This document shows, one piece after another, positions 43,796-52,842 of a stretch of 64,000 nt of DNA. Source of the stretch: Cohnella abietis (GTDB taxonomy: Bacteria > Bacillota > Bacilli > Paenibacillales > Paenibacillaceae); NCBI RefSeq assembly GCF_004295585.1, contig NZ_AP019400.1, positions 3,446,001 through 3,510,000 of the forward strand, given 5' to 3'. The translations under genes were made by a program, and so were the position numbers. Each line of letters starts with the position of its first letter. Position 1 is the first letter of the stretch. Below the pieces are notes generated by a model. That model was given only the letters and a program-made list of their open reading frames with translations, ran no database searches and was not told the DNA's origin.

Positions 43796-43930
43796 CTTAC
43801 GAACTCCAGTGGCGCTATTGAGTGAAATATAGGAGGAATGGTGCTACTTTACTTGATATAGGATGTGTGGAGTTCGCTAAAATATAAAACCATTAGATTT
43901 TGATCAAATAAGAGTTACTGAGTTCGTAAG
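43796..43930. repeat. AT-rich element with terminal inverted repeats (MITE-like)
   Basis: CTTACGAACTCCAGT (43796-43810) is matched in inverted orientation by ACTGAGTTCGTAAG (43917-43930), 11 bp perfect then one mismatch. A third copy of the motif, TGGAGTTCG, lies near 43868. The interior is AT-rich and non-coding. The rest of the gap, 43931-44259, holds no gene that I can support. Confidence 0.5.
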
Positions 43931-44259
43931 CCATAAGTCACGCAAGCCAAGCATATGAAAGGCAATCCATTTCTGAATAATCTCCGACATAAACGTTGAA
44001 AGCCGTGAAAGGACGGTGTTCAGCTTTATGCTTGTGAAAATACAATGAAGACATTATTAAGGGGGTTAATTGTTTGACAAGGGGTAAGGATAGTAGCTTA
44101 AACGGGCAGCTAAATTGCAACATAATTTGATGTGAATTCGTTTTATTTGGTAAAGAACCTATAAAACAAGAGATGAGAAAGAAAAATAGAAATGGTTGTT
44201 ATGACACATACACTCGTCCAAATAAATTGGATTAATGAAAATAAGGGAGCGATTCATCA

Positions 44260-44709
44260 ATGAGAAAGAGGTTACTGTGTATAATTTTATTATTAGTAGT
44301 AACGATATTATCTGGGTGCAGAGCCACCGAAAACCAGGAACTTACCGAAAATGCTGAAATCGCAAAATTATATATTGAAAAGGAAGGTTACATAGTTTTG
44401 TCGTATGAAAGTAATGTTTCAACATACGTTCTAACAAAAGATATGGTCAAAACTTTACCTTATTCAATGTACTGGACTCTCCCTGGAAACGACCCTAAAC
44501 CGGCATATGGCAAAACTGTATCCGTGGAAAAGTTTATCGTAAAAAATCACCCATTGGATAACTACAAAAGTGGTAACGCTAAGTCCAAAGGTAAGACTGA
44601 AGTTTATGTACATTTAGCGAATGGTGAAGTCGTTGCTGGAACATCTTTTCCAGTTATGAATGAACAACTATCAGGGGGTTACTGGAATATTAATGGAAAG
44701 ACAAACTAA
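44260..44709 (+). CDS. Putative lipoprotein of unknown function
   Basis: 149 aa. A lipoprotein signal peptide is clear: basic MRKR, hydrophobic core, lipobox LSGC with Cys20. The mature part is soluble, Lys-rich, with YIEKEGYIVLSYES and a later VYVHLANGEVVAGTSFPV that looks like a small beta-rich domain; no family recognised. GGGAG lies 11 nt before the ATG. The gene and its surroundings are more AT-rich than neighbouring housekeeping genes and it follows the repeat region, so recent acquisition is possible. Confidence 0.75.
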   Translation: MRKRLLCIILLLVVTILSGCRATENQELTENAEIAKLYIEKEGYIVLSYESNVSTYVLTKDMVKTLPYSMYWTLPGNDPKPAYGKTVSVEKFIVKNHPLDNYKSGNAKSKGKTEVYVHLANGEVVAGTSFPVMNEQLSGGYWNINGKTN

Positions 44710-44772
44710 ATGAAAAAATGACTTTCTAATTAAGCAGAAAAACGAATCCAAGGATTTAGTCCACATACATAA

Positions 44773-44786
44773 AAAGCGTACGCTTT
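44773..44786. promoter_or_regulatory. Perfect 14-bp palindrome upstream of the VanW-like gene
   Basis: AAAGCGTACGCTTT, 53 bp before the VanW-like start codon. It could be an operator (the form resembles LacI-family sites) or chance; no promoter elements were fixed next to it. Confidence 0.3.
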
Positions 44787-44839
44787 GCATATGAAGAAGG
44801 TTACCTCACAACGAACCCCTAGAGAGGATCGATGTAGAC

Positions 44840-45655
44840 ATGAAGAAACCAATTTCGAGATCCAAGCTACGACTTATGTTCGGGAAAACTTATTATACTT
44901 GGCGAAGATATGCTAGATGGTTGGTTGATGGTATTCCATTCGCGCGAACGTTCTCACAAGACCCACTTGCACATATTGTATTTCATCATGAAACACCAAC
45001 GCTTCGGAAGCTAAAGGACGTGGATATGTGGCTCCAATATAACAAAGAAATCAATCTGGCGCTTGCGATTAAGCGTCTAAATGGGCTCCTCCTTGCGCCG
45101 GGTGAAACGATGTCATACTGGAAGCTTATCGGCAAAACAACAGCGCGTAAAGGTTATGTCCCGGGCATGTTGTTGTTTTATGGCGGCTTCAAGCCAGGGA
45201 TAGGCGGAGGTCTTTGCCAGCTTTCGAACCTGATTTATTGGATGACGTTGCACACACCGCTAGCAGTCATGGAACGTCATCGGCATAGTTACGATGCATT
45301 TCCGGATACAAACCGAACACAACCTTTTGGTAGTGGGGCGACTTGTGCTTATAATTATTTGGATCTTATGATTTCGAATCCAACTACTACGCTTTATCAG
45401 CTTCGTCTTGAGTTGAAAGATCATGTTCTGCGAGGGGAGTGGCGTGCAGTTGAGAAATCATTATATACCTACGAAATCTATGAGAAGAAGCATCGCATCG
45501 AGCAGCAGTATTGGGGAGGTTACGTTAGGCGCAACGTACTTCATCGAAGCGTCTTCAACCAGGCGGGCGAGTTGATTGATGATGAATTTATTACCGAGAA
45601 TAATGCACTCATGATGTATTCACCCTTATTATCTGAAACGGCAAAGGATGGCTAA
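44840..45655 (+). CDS. VanW family protein
   Basis: 271 aa. The VanW core is present: LLLAPGETMSYWKLIGKTTARKGYVPGMLL (in blocks, about 86-115) and the diagnostic GIGGGLCQLSNLIYW (about 121-135), then ERHRHSYDAFP. VanW proteins accompany some vancomycin-resistance operons and are common in Firmicutes, but their reaction is unknown; no van genes are here, so no resistance should be inferred. No signal peptide seen. GAGAGGAT precedes ATG 44840. A terminator follows at once. Confidence 0.9.
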   Translation: MKKPISRSKLRLMFGKTYYTWRRYARWLVDGIPFARTFSQDPLAHIVFHHETPTLRKLKDVDMWLQYNKEINLALAIKRLNGLLLAPGETMSYWKLIGKTTARKGYVPGMLLFYGGFKPGIGGGLCQLSNLIYWMTLHTPLAVMERHRHSYDAFPDTNRTQPFGSGATCAYNYLDLMISNPTTTLYQLRLELKDHVLRGEWRAVEKSLYTYEIYEKKHRIEQQYWGGYVRRNVLHRSVFNQAGELIDDEFITENNALMMYSPLLSETAKDG

Positions 45656-45664
45656 CCTTATATT

Positions 45665-45708
45665 ACGAACGAGAAATGAGCTCATTAAAAATGCAGACGT
45701 TCGTTTTT
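45665..45708 (+). terminator. Terminator after the VanW-like gene
   Basis: ACGAACG (45665-45671) pairs with CGTTCGT (45698-45704), with an inner palindrome AATGAGCTCATT (45675-45686), and is followed by a T-run. Confidence 0.7.
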
Positions 45709-45734
45709 AGGAGTGTTTGAGGTAGCATCGTTAA

Positions 45735-45929
45735 TTAGAAGTTAGGAAGAACGACGAACAGGAACACAATTAGGACAACAATACTGCTAATCCTACTCAT
45801 GAGTAAGTAGGCATCACTGGGTTCAGAATCTCCTTTAACCATCCAGCCATATCTTAAGTACCAGCCGAATGCAGGAAAGAAAATATTAAGTAGCGCCATG
45901 GCTATGAACAGGAAAGCGAAGATAATCAT
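45735..45929 (-). CDS. Small two-helix membrane protein (DUF6199-like)
   Basis: 64 aa. Two hydrophobic helices (about 2-20 and 46-62) flank a polar loop with RYGWMVKGDSEPSDAYLLMSRI. That loop resembles the DUF6199 family of small Gram-positive membrane proteins; no function known. GGAG is 9 nt before the ATG. It lies between lexA and the VanW-like gene with its own spacing, not in an obvious operon. Confidence 0.7.
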   Translation of the reverse strand: MIIFAFLFIAMALLNIFFPAFGWYLRYGWMVKGDSEPSDAYLLMSRISSIVVLIVFLFVVLPNF

Positions 45930-45985
45930 AATAATCAGCTCCTTGTTTAGTTATACGAGGAATGTAGGGAATAGTTTCCAATTAA

Positions 45986-46031
45986 AAACAGGCAACCCAT
46001 CCAGACGAATGTCTGAGGGGGTTGCCTGTTT
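45986..46031 (-). terminator. Terminator of lexA
   Basis: AAACAGGCAACCC pairs with GGGTTGCCTGTTT, enclosing a second small hairpin CAGAC-GAAT-GTCTG. The T-run is on the minus strand (CTGTTTTTAATT). Confidence 0.85.
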
Positions 46032-46047
46032 AGTTATAATGGCTTGT

Positions 46048-46671
46048 TTACAGGAAAGAACGAATGAGGCCGATGACTTTGCCAAGAATGCTGACATTAG
46101 GAAGCCGAATAGGTTCCATGCTTGCGTTCTCAGGCTGGAGACGAATATGGTCTCTTTCCTTATAGAAGGTCTTAACAGTTGCTTCGTTATCGTCCGTCAT
46201 AGCTACTACGATATCGCCGTTGGTTGCAGTAGGCTGCTGACGAACGATTACATAGTCACCATTATGGATACCAGCATCAATCATACTGTCTCCCATAACG
46301 GATAGCATGAATACCGGCTGATCGCCTACCATGCTAATGGGAAGGGGGTAATATTCTTCGATGTTTTCCGTAGCTGTAATAGGCAAGCCCGCTGTTACTT
46401 TACCCAGTAAGGGGATAGGTCTAACAGAGGACGAGAATCTATAGTCAGAATCATCGTCATCCCCAAGAATCTCGATTGCACGAGGCTTGGTAGGATCCCG
46501 GCGGATTAAACCCTTCTTCTCTAGACGGTCTAAATGACCGTGTACGGTTGAGCTGGATGCTAAGCCTACGGCTTCTCCAATTTCACGGACGGAAGGGGGA
46601 TACCCCTTGTCACGAACTTCGTTCTTGATGAATTCTAGTATAGAATTCTGGCGACTGGACATCTTGGACAC
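46048..46671 (-). CDS. lexA: SOS repressor LexA
   Basis: Represses DNA damage genes until RecA-assisted self-cleavage. 207 aa: N-terminal winged HTH (about 1-65; [23 protein letters not shown]), cleavage site Ala94-Gly95, catalytic Ser129 (MGDSM) and Lys167 (TVKTFY), all intact. The GTG start at 46671 is preferred because GGAGGG is 6 nt upstream; ATG 46662 would be 15 nt away. Divergent from yneA across a region with several LexA-like boxes, so it should be autoregulated. Confidence 0.96.
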   Translation of the reverse strand: MSKMSSRQNSILEFIKNEVRDKGYPPSVREIGEAVGLASSSTVHGHLDRLEKKGLIRRDPTKPRAIEILGDDDDSDYRFSSSVRPIPLLGKVTAGLPITATENIEEYYPLPISMVGDQPVFMLSVMGDSMIDAGIHNGDYVIVRQQPTATNGDIVVAMTDDNEATVKTFYKERDHIRLQPENASMEPIRLPNVSILGKVIGLIRSFL

Positions 46672-46719
46672 GCCAAGCCCTCCCTATGTATCAGTTTTCA
46701 TTATGACAAATTATAGCAC

Positions 46720-46821
46720 AGAACTCGAGTTCGCACAAACATTCGTTCTACAGAACAAATGTTCCTAAAATAGTTGACTAGCACATATGTTCGTGTTACG
46801 ATGTTACCAGAACAAATGTTT
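46720..46821. promoter_or_regulatory. Five LexA-box-like sites between lexA and yneA
   Basis: The Gram-positive box GAAC-N4-GTTC appears as GAACTCGAGTTC (46721), AAACATTCGTTC (46737), GAACAAATGTTC (46753), GCACATATGTTC (46781) and GAACAAATGTTT (46810). Two are perfect, three have one mismatch in the arms. The fourth lies between the -35 and -10 of yneA and the fifth just past the expected transcription start. Confidence 0.85.
46774..46802 (+). promoter_or_regulatory. Sigma-A promoter of yneA
   Basis: TTGACT (46774-46779), 17-bp spacer, TACGAT (46797-46802), with a LexA-like box inside the spacer. Confidence 0.7.
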
Positions 46822-46941
46822 GGGGTGAACTTAATGGTGCATTTATGGGTAACGTCCAGCTCAGCTCCACTTTCTTCAATACATAATAATGATGCTTCTT
46901 TTAAGTCTGGACGGTTTTCTTCGCATAAGGGGACTCTCGTT

Positions 46942-47241
46942 ATGCGTAATTGGAAATGGGCAAGAAGCTTGTTCTTTTTGTTCGCTTTTGTCGTGCTTTT
47001 CAGCGGCTTTGCACGTGTACATACTTCTGCCTCTTCTAGTGCAATCGTGCCTGCTACTCAGGAGGAGCTAGTGATTGTCATAGACAGCGGCGATACGCTC
47101 TGGGGGTTAGCTAATACCTATAAGAAGAATACATTGGATACCCGGGAAGCGATCCATCAGATATTAAAGCGTAATCGATTAGCCACTTCTGATTTAACGA
47201 TAGGACAGACAGTCATTATTCCAGCTACAATTGTTTCCTAA
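46942..47241 (+). CDS. yneA: SOS-induced cell division inhibitor, YneA-like (LysM)
   Basis: Small membrane-anchored LysM protein that delays septation during the SOS response in Bacillus. From ATG 46942 it is 99 aa: basic MRNWKWAR, membrane helix (about 9-26), then LysM (IDSGDTLWGLANTYKK, TIGQTVIIP). The same frame also has ATG 46834 with GGGGTGA 6 nt upstream, adding 36 polar residues before the helix; I prefer the shorter form because it matches YneA architecture and AAGGGG stands 9 nt before it, but both starts could be used. Divergent from lexA. Confidence 0.8.
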   Translation: MRNWKWARSLFFLFAFVVLFSGFARVHTSASSSAIVPATQEELVIVIDSGDTLWGLANTYKKNTLDTREAIHQILKRNRLATSDLTIGQTVIIPATIVS

Positions 47242-47266
47242 ACCCCTACAGGGTACGATTATTCCC

Positions 47267-47291
47267 GACCGGCTATTTCCGGTCTTTTTTT
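47267..47291 (+). terminator. Terminator of yneA
   Basis: GACCGG (47267-47272) pairs with CCGGTC (47279-47284) and seven T follow. Confidence 0.88.
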
Positions 47292-47461
47292 GTTGTCCAC
47301 CTTTCTTGACAACCTATCTGCGGAAATGGCAAAGTATAGAGATGGCAAGAAAAAGCGGCTACAGTACCCACTGGGTGCTCATGGTGCTTTGAGTAGATGA
47401 GTTAGAAAAGAATAATGCATTTTTACTTGCTGTATCGTTAAAGAAAGGGAGTGTAAATGTC

Positions 47462-47647
47462 ATGGAAAAATTGATTAACAGAATTAATGAATTATCCCGT
47501 AAAAATAAAACCGAGGGCTTGAACGAGAGTGAGTTAGCTGAACGCGAACAGCTCCGTCGTCAATATATTGATATCTTCAAGCAGAACTTCCGCCAGGAAT
47601 TGGACCGCATTGAGGTCGTGGAAGACGAGCCAACAATTAAACACTGA
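47462..47647 (+). CDS. ynzC: DUF896 protein YnzC
   Basis: 61 aa, two long helices: KLINRINELSRKNKTEGL, then ESELAEREQLRRQYID and FKQNFRQELDRIE. This is the DUF896/YnzC family; the gene also follows lexA-yneA in B. subtilis, where yneB stands in between and is missing here. Function unknown. GGGAG is 10 nt before the ATG. Confidence 0.9.
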   Translation: MEKLINRINELSRKNKTEGLNESELAEREQLRRQYIDIFKQNFRQELDRIEVVEDEPTIKH

Positions 47648-47753
47648 GGCCGCTGGGAGAAGGTACAATGAATAATTAACACATGAAGCATCATGATGAT
47701 AACGTGCTTCTACATCTATGTAGCGAGATACGTTAAAAACAAGGAGGAAGTTT

Positions 47754-48272
47754 ATGTCCCGCTCATGGGAACGAATGGTCGAGAAAAATTCAAAGCAAAT
47801 TAACAAACGCCGTAAAAAGGATGGCAAGAAAGGAATCAGTCCTAACGCGCCGCAAATAGACCGTTTTAGAGGTCGTAATTATATCGTTCCGATATTATTG
47901 CTCATGCTTATTCTGCTTTATATCACTATGGCTCAGCCATGGTCTAGTAACTTTATGCAGGATCAGACGCTATTCTGGGTGACGATAGGCTGTTATATCG
48001 TATTGGCCATTTTCTACTATTTACGTCGTCCTTATTTGTCGGTTAGTCGTGATACGCTGGAAACTCGGAAGTTTACCGGCTACAAAACATTGCGACCAAC
48101 GGAAATACGCAAAATTACGGTTCAACCGGGTTATATTATCGTTGAATCCGTTAAGGGAGCTAACTGGGTATTTTCACGTTTAATGAATCGCTATCCGTTG
48201 GGTCTTATGAGTGAAAGATTAAAAGCATATTCAGAGCTGCACCATGTTGAGTGGGAAGTAAAAGCCAAGTGA
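47754..48272 (+). CDS. Membrane protein with PH-like cytoplasmic domain, unknown function
   Basis: 172 aa. Very basic N-terminus (about 1-40), two membrane helices (about 43-60 and 73-91), then a roughly 80-residue domain (YLSVSRDTLETRKF, RPTEIRKITVQPGYIIVES) whose strand pattern resembles bacterial PH-like domains. No named family recognised. AAGGAGGAAG precedes the ATG; the HAD phosphatase gene follows 12 bp later, so the two are probably co-expressed. Confidence 0.8.
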   Translation: MSRSWERMVEKNSKQINKRRKKDGKKGISPNAPQIDRFRGRNYIVPILLLMLILLYITMAQPWSSNFMQDQTLFWVTIGCYIVLAIFYYLRRPYLSVSRDTLETRKFTGYKTLRPTEIRKITVQPGYIIVESVKGANWVFSRLMNRYPLGLMSERLKAYSELHHVEWEVKAK

Positions 48273-48284
48273 GGAGAAGGCATA

Positions 48285-49082
48285 ATGTCAGTCAAGGCTG
48301 TACTATTTGATTTAGATGATACGTTATTATGGGATGACCGTAGCGTAAGCGAGGCTTTCAAGGACACTTGTCGTTTCGCTGCAGAGGCAACTGGAGTTAA
48401 TGAAGAGGAGCTTGAGGCTTCTGTTCGTCGCGAAGCAAGAGCGATCTATGAAACATACGAAACCTTCGGCTTTACTCAGATGATTGGTATTAACCCATTT
48501 GAGGCTTTGTGGGGAAAATTCGAACGTGGCGAGCACCCGATGTTTCGCAAGCTCCAGCAGCTGGCTCCTGAGTATCGGGTACATGCATGGACCCAAGGGC
48601 TTGCCGCACTAGGTGTTAATAATCCCGGCCTAGGACAACAGCTCGCTGACATATTCCCGGCTAAACGTCGTAGCTTGAAGTATGTCTATGAAGAAACGTT
48701 TGCCGTATTGGACGAGCTTAAAGAATCTTACAAGCTACTGCTTCTTACGAACGGTTCTCCAGATTTGCAACAAGAGAAGCTTGACGGAATGCCGGATCTC
48801 ATTCCTTATTTCGATTCTATTGTCATATCTGGTAGCTTCGGTGAGGGCAAGCCTTCTACTAAGCTGTTCGCTCATGCGTTGGAACAAATTGGTGTTACGG
48901 CCGACGAGTGTATTATGGTAGGGGACAAGCTCACGACAGACATTCTTGGCGCTAATCGTGCAGGAATAATCTCAGTATGGATTAACCGTCACAATGCTGT
49001 TCGCAACGACGATATTATTCCTTCTTACGAGATAACTAGTCTTTCCGAGCTTTCCGACCTCGTTCATAAATTAAATAGCTAA
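48285..49082 (+). CDS. HAD-superfamily hydrolase (HAD-IA)
   Basis: 265 aa phosphatase-like protein. Motif I LFDLDDTLLW (Asp9, Asp11), a helical cap (about 18-115), motif II LLLTNGS (about 145-151), motif III Lys in GSFGEGKPSTK (about 183-193) and motif IV MVGDKLTTDILGANRAG (about 210-226). Substrate unknown. AGGAGAAGG precedes the ATG. A terminator follows. Confidence 0.92.
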   Translation: MSVKAVLFDLDDTLLWDDRSVSEAFKDTCRFAAEATGVNEEELEASVRREARAIYETYETFGFTQMIGINPFEALWGKFERGEHPMFRKLQQLAPEYRVHAWTQGLAALGVNNPGLGQQLADIFPAKRRSLKYVYEETFAVLDELKESYKLLLLTNGSPDLQQEKLDGMPDLIPYFDSIVISGSFGEGKPSTKLFAHALEQIGVTADECIMVGDKLTTDILGANRAGIISVWINRHNAVRNDDIIPSYEITSLSELSDLVHKLNS

Positions 49083-49101
49083 ATGATAACTGACATAACA
49101 A

Positions 49102-49142
49102 AAATACAGCCAATATCCATTAGGATGCGGGCTGTATTTTTC
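49102..49142 (+). terminator. Terminator after the HAD hydrolase gene
   Basis: AAATACAGCC (49102-49111) pairs with GGCTGTATTT (49130-49139), followed by TTTCT. Confidence 0.8.
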
Positions 49143-49328
49143 TATAAAACGCTCATTAGTATGGCGAATACGGATAGGTGCCTTCGATAATCCCTTTTTC
49201 CCAATACGAATTATTGCCTTTGTTATAGCCCTATTTCATTAACCTGTAGACTATGCATCTTTTCGTCTGTTTAGGATTCTGTTAGTATAGAGTTTAATGA
49301 TTTGACAGACAGGGGAAGAGAACTGACT

Positions 49329-52300
49329 ATGACTTTAACGCATACTAAACCGTCTCTGCAAGAGGCACTAAAGAATAGAATATTAATCCTTGATGGTGCG
49401 ATGGGCACGATGATTCAACAGGCTGATCTAACTGCGGATGATTTCGGCAGCGATGACATGGACGGCTGTAATGAAATTCTCGTACTGACACGTCCAGATG
49501 TCATTCAAAATATACACGAAGCTTATTTAGAAGCAGGCGCGGATATTATTGAAACGAATACCTTCGGAGCAACAGCTGTAGTGCTTTTAGAGTACGACAT
49601 TCCTGAGAAGGCTAGAGAAATCAATCTGGCTGCTGCTAAGCTGGCCAGAGATGCTTGTGATAAATACTCTACACCTGATAGACCACGATTCGTAGCAGGC
49701 GCCTTAGGACCGACTACGAAGACGCTATCTGTTACCGGTGGAGTTACTTTCGATCAACTGATTAAAGATTATGAGGAGCAGGTACTTGCACTCATGGAAG
49801 GCGATGTCGACTGCATCCTCATTGAGACATGCCAAGATACGTTAAACGTAAAAGCAGCCAGCATCGGTACACGCCAAGCATTTACGACTATGGGCTACGA
49901 GCTTCCTATTATGATCAGCGGTACGATTGAGCCAATGGGTACTACGCTAGCTGGTCAAAGCATCGAATCCTTCTACATTTCATTAGAGCATCTTAAACCA
50001 GTATCTATGGGTCTTAACTGCGCAACTGGACCTGAATTCATGCGTGACCATATTCGGACACTGTCTGGATTAGCGAATACTGCAGTTAGCTGTTATCCGA
50101 ATGCCGGTCTTCCAGATGAGAACGGACATTATCATGAGTCTCCAGAATCGCTTGCAAAGAAGCTTAAGGGCTTTGCAGAGCAAGGATGGCTGAACATCGC
50201 TGGAGGATGCTGTGGTACGACACCAGCCCATATTGCGGCGATGGCGGATGCGATGAAAGATATTGCCCCGAGGAAAATGGAGGGTGATCATCCAGCAGCG
50301 GTATCCGGTATTGATACGGTTTATATTGAAGAGGATAATCGCCCCATTATGATTGGGGAAAGAACAAATATATCCGGTTCCCGTAAATTCAAGCGTCTTA
50401 TTCAAGAAGGTAAATTTGATGAAGCCTCCGAAATTGCCCGTTTACAAGTAAAGGGTGGAGCGCACGTCGTTGATATTAATCTTCAGGATACAGATATTGA
50501 TGAGGAATATGCCGTCAACCAATTTCTACCTATGGTCACGAAAAAAATCAAAGTGCCGATTATGCTCGATTCCACCTACGACCATATTATTGAGCTAGGT
50601 CTTAAATATTCTCAGGGTAAAGCGATAATTAACTCCATTAACCTTGAGGATGGAGAAGTGAAGTTCGAGAAAATTCTTCCCCTTATTCATCGATATGGCG
50701 CAGCGGTCGTATGTATTCTAATCGATGAGCGCGGACAGGCAGTTACACGAGAAGCTAAGATGGAAGTTGCTACTCGATCCTATGAGCTACTCGTTAATAA
50801 GTACGGGATGAATCCTGAGGACATCATTTTTGACCCGAATATGTTCCCTGTTGGTTCTGGTGACCCGCAATATATCGGTTCGGCTGTTGAGACGATTGAA
50901 GGCATTCGGATGATTAAGGAAAAATATCCAAAAGCCAAAACGATACTCGGACTTAGTAATATCTCATTCGGCTTGCCAGATGCAGGTCGGGAAGTTCTGA
51001 ACTCGGTTTATCTGTATCACAGCACGAAGGCTGGTCTAGATTACGCCATTGTGAACACAGAGAAGCTTGAGCGGTACGCTTCTATTCCAGAGGAAGAGCG
51101 CCGTCTGGCAGAAGAGTTAATTTACAATACGAACGATGAAACTCTGGCAGCGTTCGTTGCTGCATTCCGGAACAAGAAGGCCCAGAAGAAGGAGAAGATC
51201 TCTAATCTCACTCTTGAAGAGCGTCTAGCTGGTTACGTTGTTGAAGGCACGAAGGAAGGCCTAAGCATCGATCTGGACGCAGCGATGGGCAAGTATGCAC
51301 CGCTTGAAATTATTAACGGTCCACTCATGGCTGGGATGGAAGAGGTCGGCCGTTTGTTCAATAACAATGAGCTGATCGTCGCAGAGGTGCTGCAAAGCGC
51401 AGAGGTTATGAAAGCTTCTGTTGCTCAGCTTGAGCCTCACATGGAGAAAAATGAGTCTGCCGTTAAAGGCAAAATCCTTCTAGCTACTGTTAAGGGCGAC
51501 GTTCATGATATCGGTAAAAATCTGGTGGAGATCATTCTATCGAATAACGGCTACAAAATAATAAATCTAGGCATTAAAGTACCACCAGATCAAATCATCG
51601 AAGCTGCTCGTAAAGAAAGTCCTGACGCCATTGGGCTATCTGGCTTGCTCGTTAAATCGGCACAGCAGATGGTTATTACAGCACAAGATTTACGTACAGC
51701 GGGCATAGATGCACCGATTCTCGTTGGTGGGGCTGCACTGACACGTAAATTTACGAAAAACAGAATTGCACCTGAGTACGATGGTATCGTGTTGTATGCG
51801 AAGGATGCTATGGATGGATTGGATATCGCGAACAAGCTGAGCGATCCAGGTCATCGTGCACGTATTATTGAAGAGCATTGGGCAGCGCAAGCTGCACTGG
51901 CGGAGGAAGCGGCTAAACCGAAGCCAGAGCTCCCTGAGCTAACCCGGGCGCGTAAATCAAACATCTCTCAAGATGCGCAATTGTTCACACCACCGGATTA
52001 CAATCGCCATGTATTGCGGGATTACCCGATGACGCATGTGCTTCCTTACGTCAATCTACAGATGCTGCTTGGACACCATCTTGGTCTTAAAGGCAATGTT
52101 GAGGAGCTTATCGCTTCCGGAGACGAGAGGACAATCAATCTTAAAGCAACGGTTGATGATATTATGAGGCAGTCACAGTCTGAAGGCTGGTTGAACCCAC
52201 AAGCGATGTACAGGTTTTTCCCTGCTCAGTCTGATGGCAATGACATCCTTATCTATGATCCGGATAATCTCTCTCAAGTGTTGAAGCGATTCTCCTTCCC

Positions 52301-52784
52301 GCGTCAGCAAGTGGAGCCGTTCCTCTGCCTCGCGGATTTCCTTAAGTCTGTTGAGAGCGGCGTAATGGACAGTGTAGGCTTCCTTGTAGTTACTGCTGGT
52401 CAAGGTGCTCGAGAGCAGGGCGAGAAGTGGAAGGAAAGTGGAGATTATCTTCGTTCCCATGCTTTGTTAGCGACCGCGTTAGAAGTAGCTGAAGGGCTAG
52501 CCGAACGTGTGCATCAAATTATGAGAGATAGCTGGGGCTTCCCAGATCCTGCGGACATGACCATGAAGAGACGGTTTGGCGCACGTTATCAGGGAATACG
52601 GGTGTCATTCGGCTACCCTGCATGTCCCGATCTAGAGGATCAAGGACCGTTGTTCGAGCTCATGAAGCCAGAGGATATCGGCATTCATTTGACGGAAGGC
52701 TTCATGATGGAGCCAGAGGCATCGGTATCCGCAATGGTGTTCGCTCATCCAGAGGCGCAATACTTTAACGTGGAGAAGGTTTAA
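49329..52784 (+). CDS. metH: Cobalamin-dependent methionine synthase MetH
   Basis: Transfers the methyl group of methyltetrahydrofolate to homocysteine through cobalamin; 1151 aa, all modules present. Homocysteine/zinc domain with LDGAMGTMIQ, a NCATG segment (about 230) and GGCCGTTP (about 291); pterin-binding domain from about 340 (GERTNISGSRKF); cobalamin domain with DVHDIGKNLVEI (about 723) carrying the lower-ligand His; C-terminal AdoMet reactivation domain (about 850-1151). ATG 49329 is chosen; the upstream TTG 49302 lacks a ribosome site. No S-box or cobalamin riboswitch was recognised in the 186 bp before it. Confidence 0.96.
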   Translation: MTLTHTKPSLQEALKNRILILDGAMGTMIQQADLTADDFGSDDMDGCNEILVLTRPDVIQNIHEAYLEAGADIIETNTFGATAVVLLEYDIPEKAREINLAAAKLARDACDKYSTPDRPRFVAGALGPTTKTLSVTGGVTFDQLIKDYEEQVLALMEGDVDCILIETCQDTLNVKAASIGTRQAFTTMGYELPIMISGTIEPMGTTLAGQSIESFYISLEHLKPVSMGLNCATGPEFMRDHIRTLSGLANTAVSCYPNAGLPDENGHYHESPESLAKKLKGFAEQGWLNIAGGCCGTTPAHIAAMADAMKDIAPRKMEGDHPAAVSGIDTVYIEEDNRPIMIGERTNISGSRKFKRLIQEGKFDEASEIARLQVKGGAHVVDINLQDTDIDEEYAVNQFLPMVTKKIKVPIMLDSTYDHIIELGLKYSQGKAIINSINLEDGEVKFEKILPLIHRYGAAVVCILIDERGQAVTREAKMEVATRSYELLVNKYGMNPEDIIFDPNMFPVGSGDPQYIGSAVETIEGIRMIKEKYPKAKTILGLSNISFGLPDAGREVLNSVYLYHSTKAGLDYAIVNTEKLERYASIPEEERRLAEELIYNTNDETLAAFVAAFRNKKAQKKEKISNLTLEERLAGYVVEGTKEGLSIDLDAAMGKYAPLEIINGPLMAGMEEVGRLFNNNELIVAEVLQSAEVMKASVAQLEPHMEKNESAVKGKILLATVKGDVHDIGKNLVEIILSNNGYKIINLGIKVPPDQIIEAARKESPDAIGLSGLLVKSAQQMVITAQDLRTAGIDAPILVGGAALTRKFTKNRIAPEYDGIVLYAKDAMDGLDIANKLSDPGHRARIIEEHWAAQAALAEEAAKPKPELPELTRARKSNISQDAQLFTPPDYNRHVLRDYPMTHVLPYVNLQMLLGHHLGLKGNVEELIASGDERTINLKATVDDIMRQSQSEGWLNPQAMYRFFPAQSDGNDILIYDPDNLSQVLKRFSFPRQQVEPFLCLADFLKSVESGVMDSVGFLVVTAGQGAREQGEKWKESGDYLRSHALLATALEVAEGLAERVHQIMRDSWGFPDPADMTMKRRFGARYQGIRVSFGYPACPDLEDQGPLFELMKPEDIGIHLTEGFMMEPEASVSAMVFAHPEAQYFNVEKV

Positions 52785-52789
52785 AATAG

Positions 52790-52841
52790 AAAAATTCCCG
52801 AATGAACAGACCGTAAAGGTTTGTCCACTCGGGAATTTTTA
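52790..52841. terminator. Bidirectional terminator between metH and tlp
   Basis: AAAAATTCCCGA (52790-52801) pairs with TCGGGAATTTTT (52829-52840). A/T runs on both sides allow it to serve both converging genes. Confidence 0.88.
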
Positions 52842-52842
52842 A

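Noticed and set aside
43938..44123. 61-codon minus-strand frame in the gap after the MITE-like element
   Set aside because: No ribosome site and no recognisable protein features.
44840..45655. Vancomycin resistance determinant
   Set aside because: Only a VanW-family protein is present; no vanA/B/H/X or vanR/S genes are nearby and VanW-like proteins are widespread in Firmicutes.
49143..49328. Riboswitch (SAM or cobalamin type) upstream of metH
   Set aside because: The 186-bp spacer shows none of the conserved cores or the terminator/antiterminator arrangement expected.
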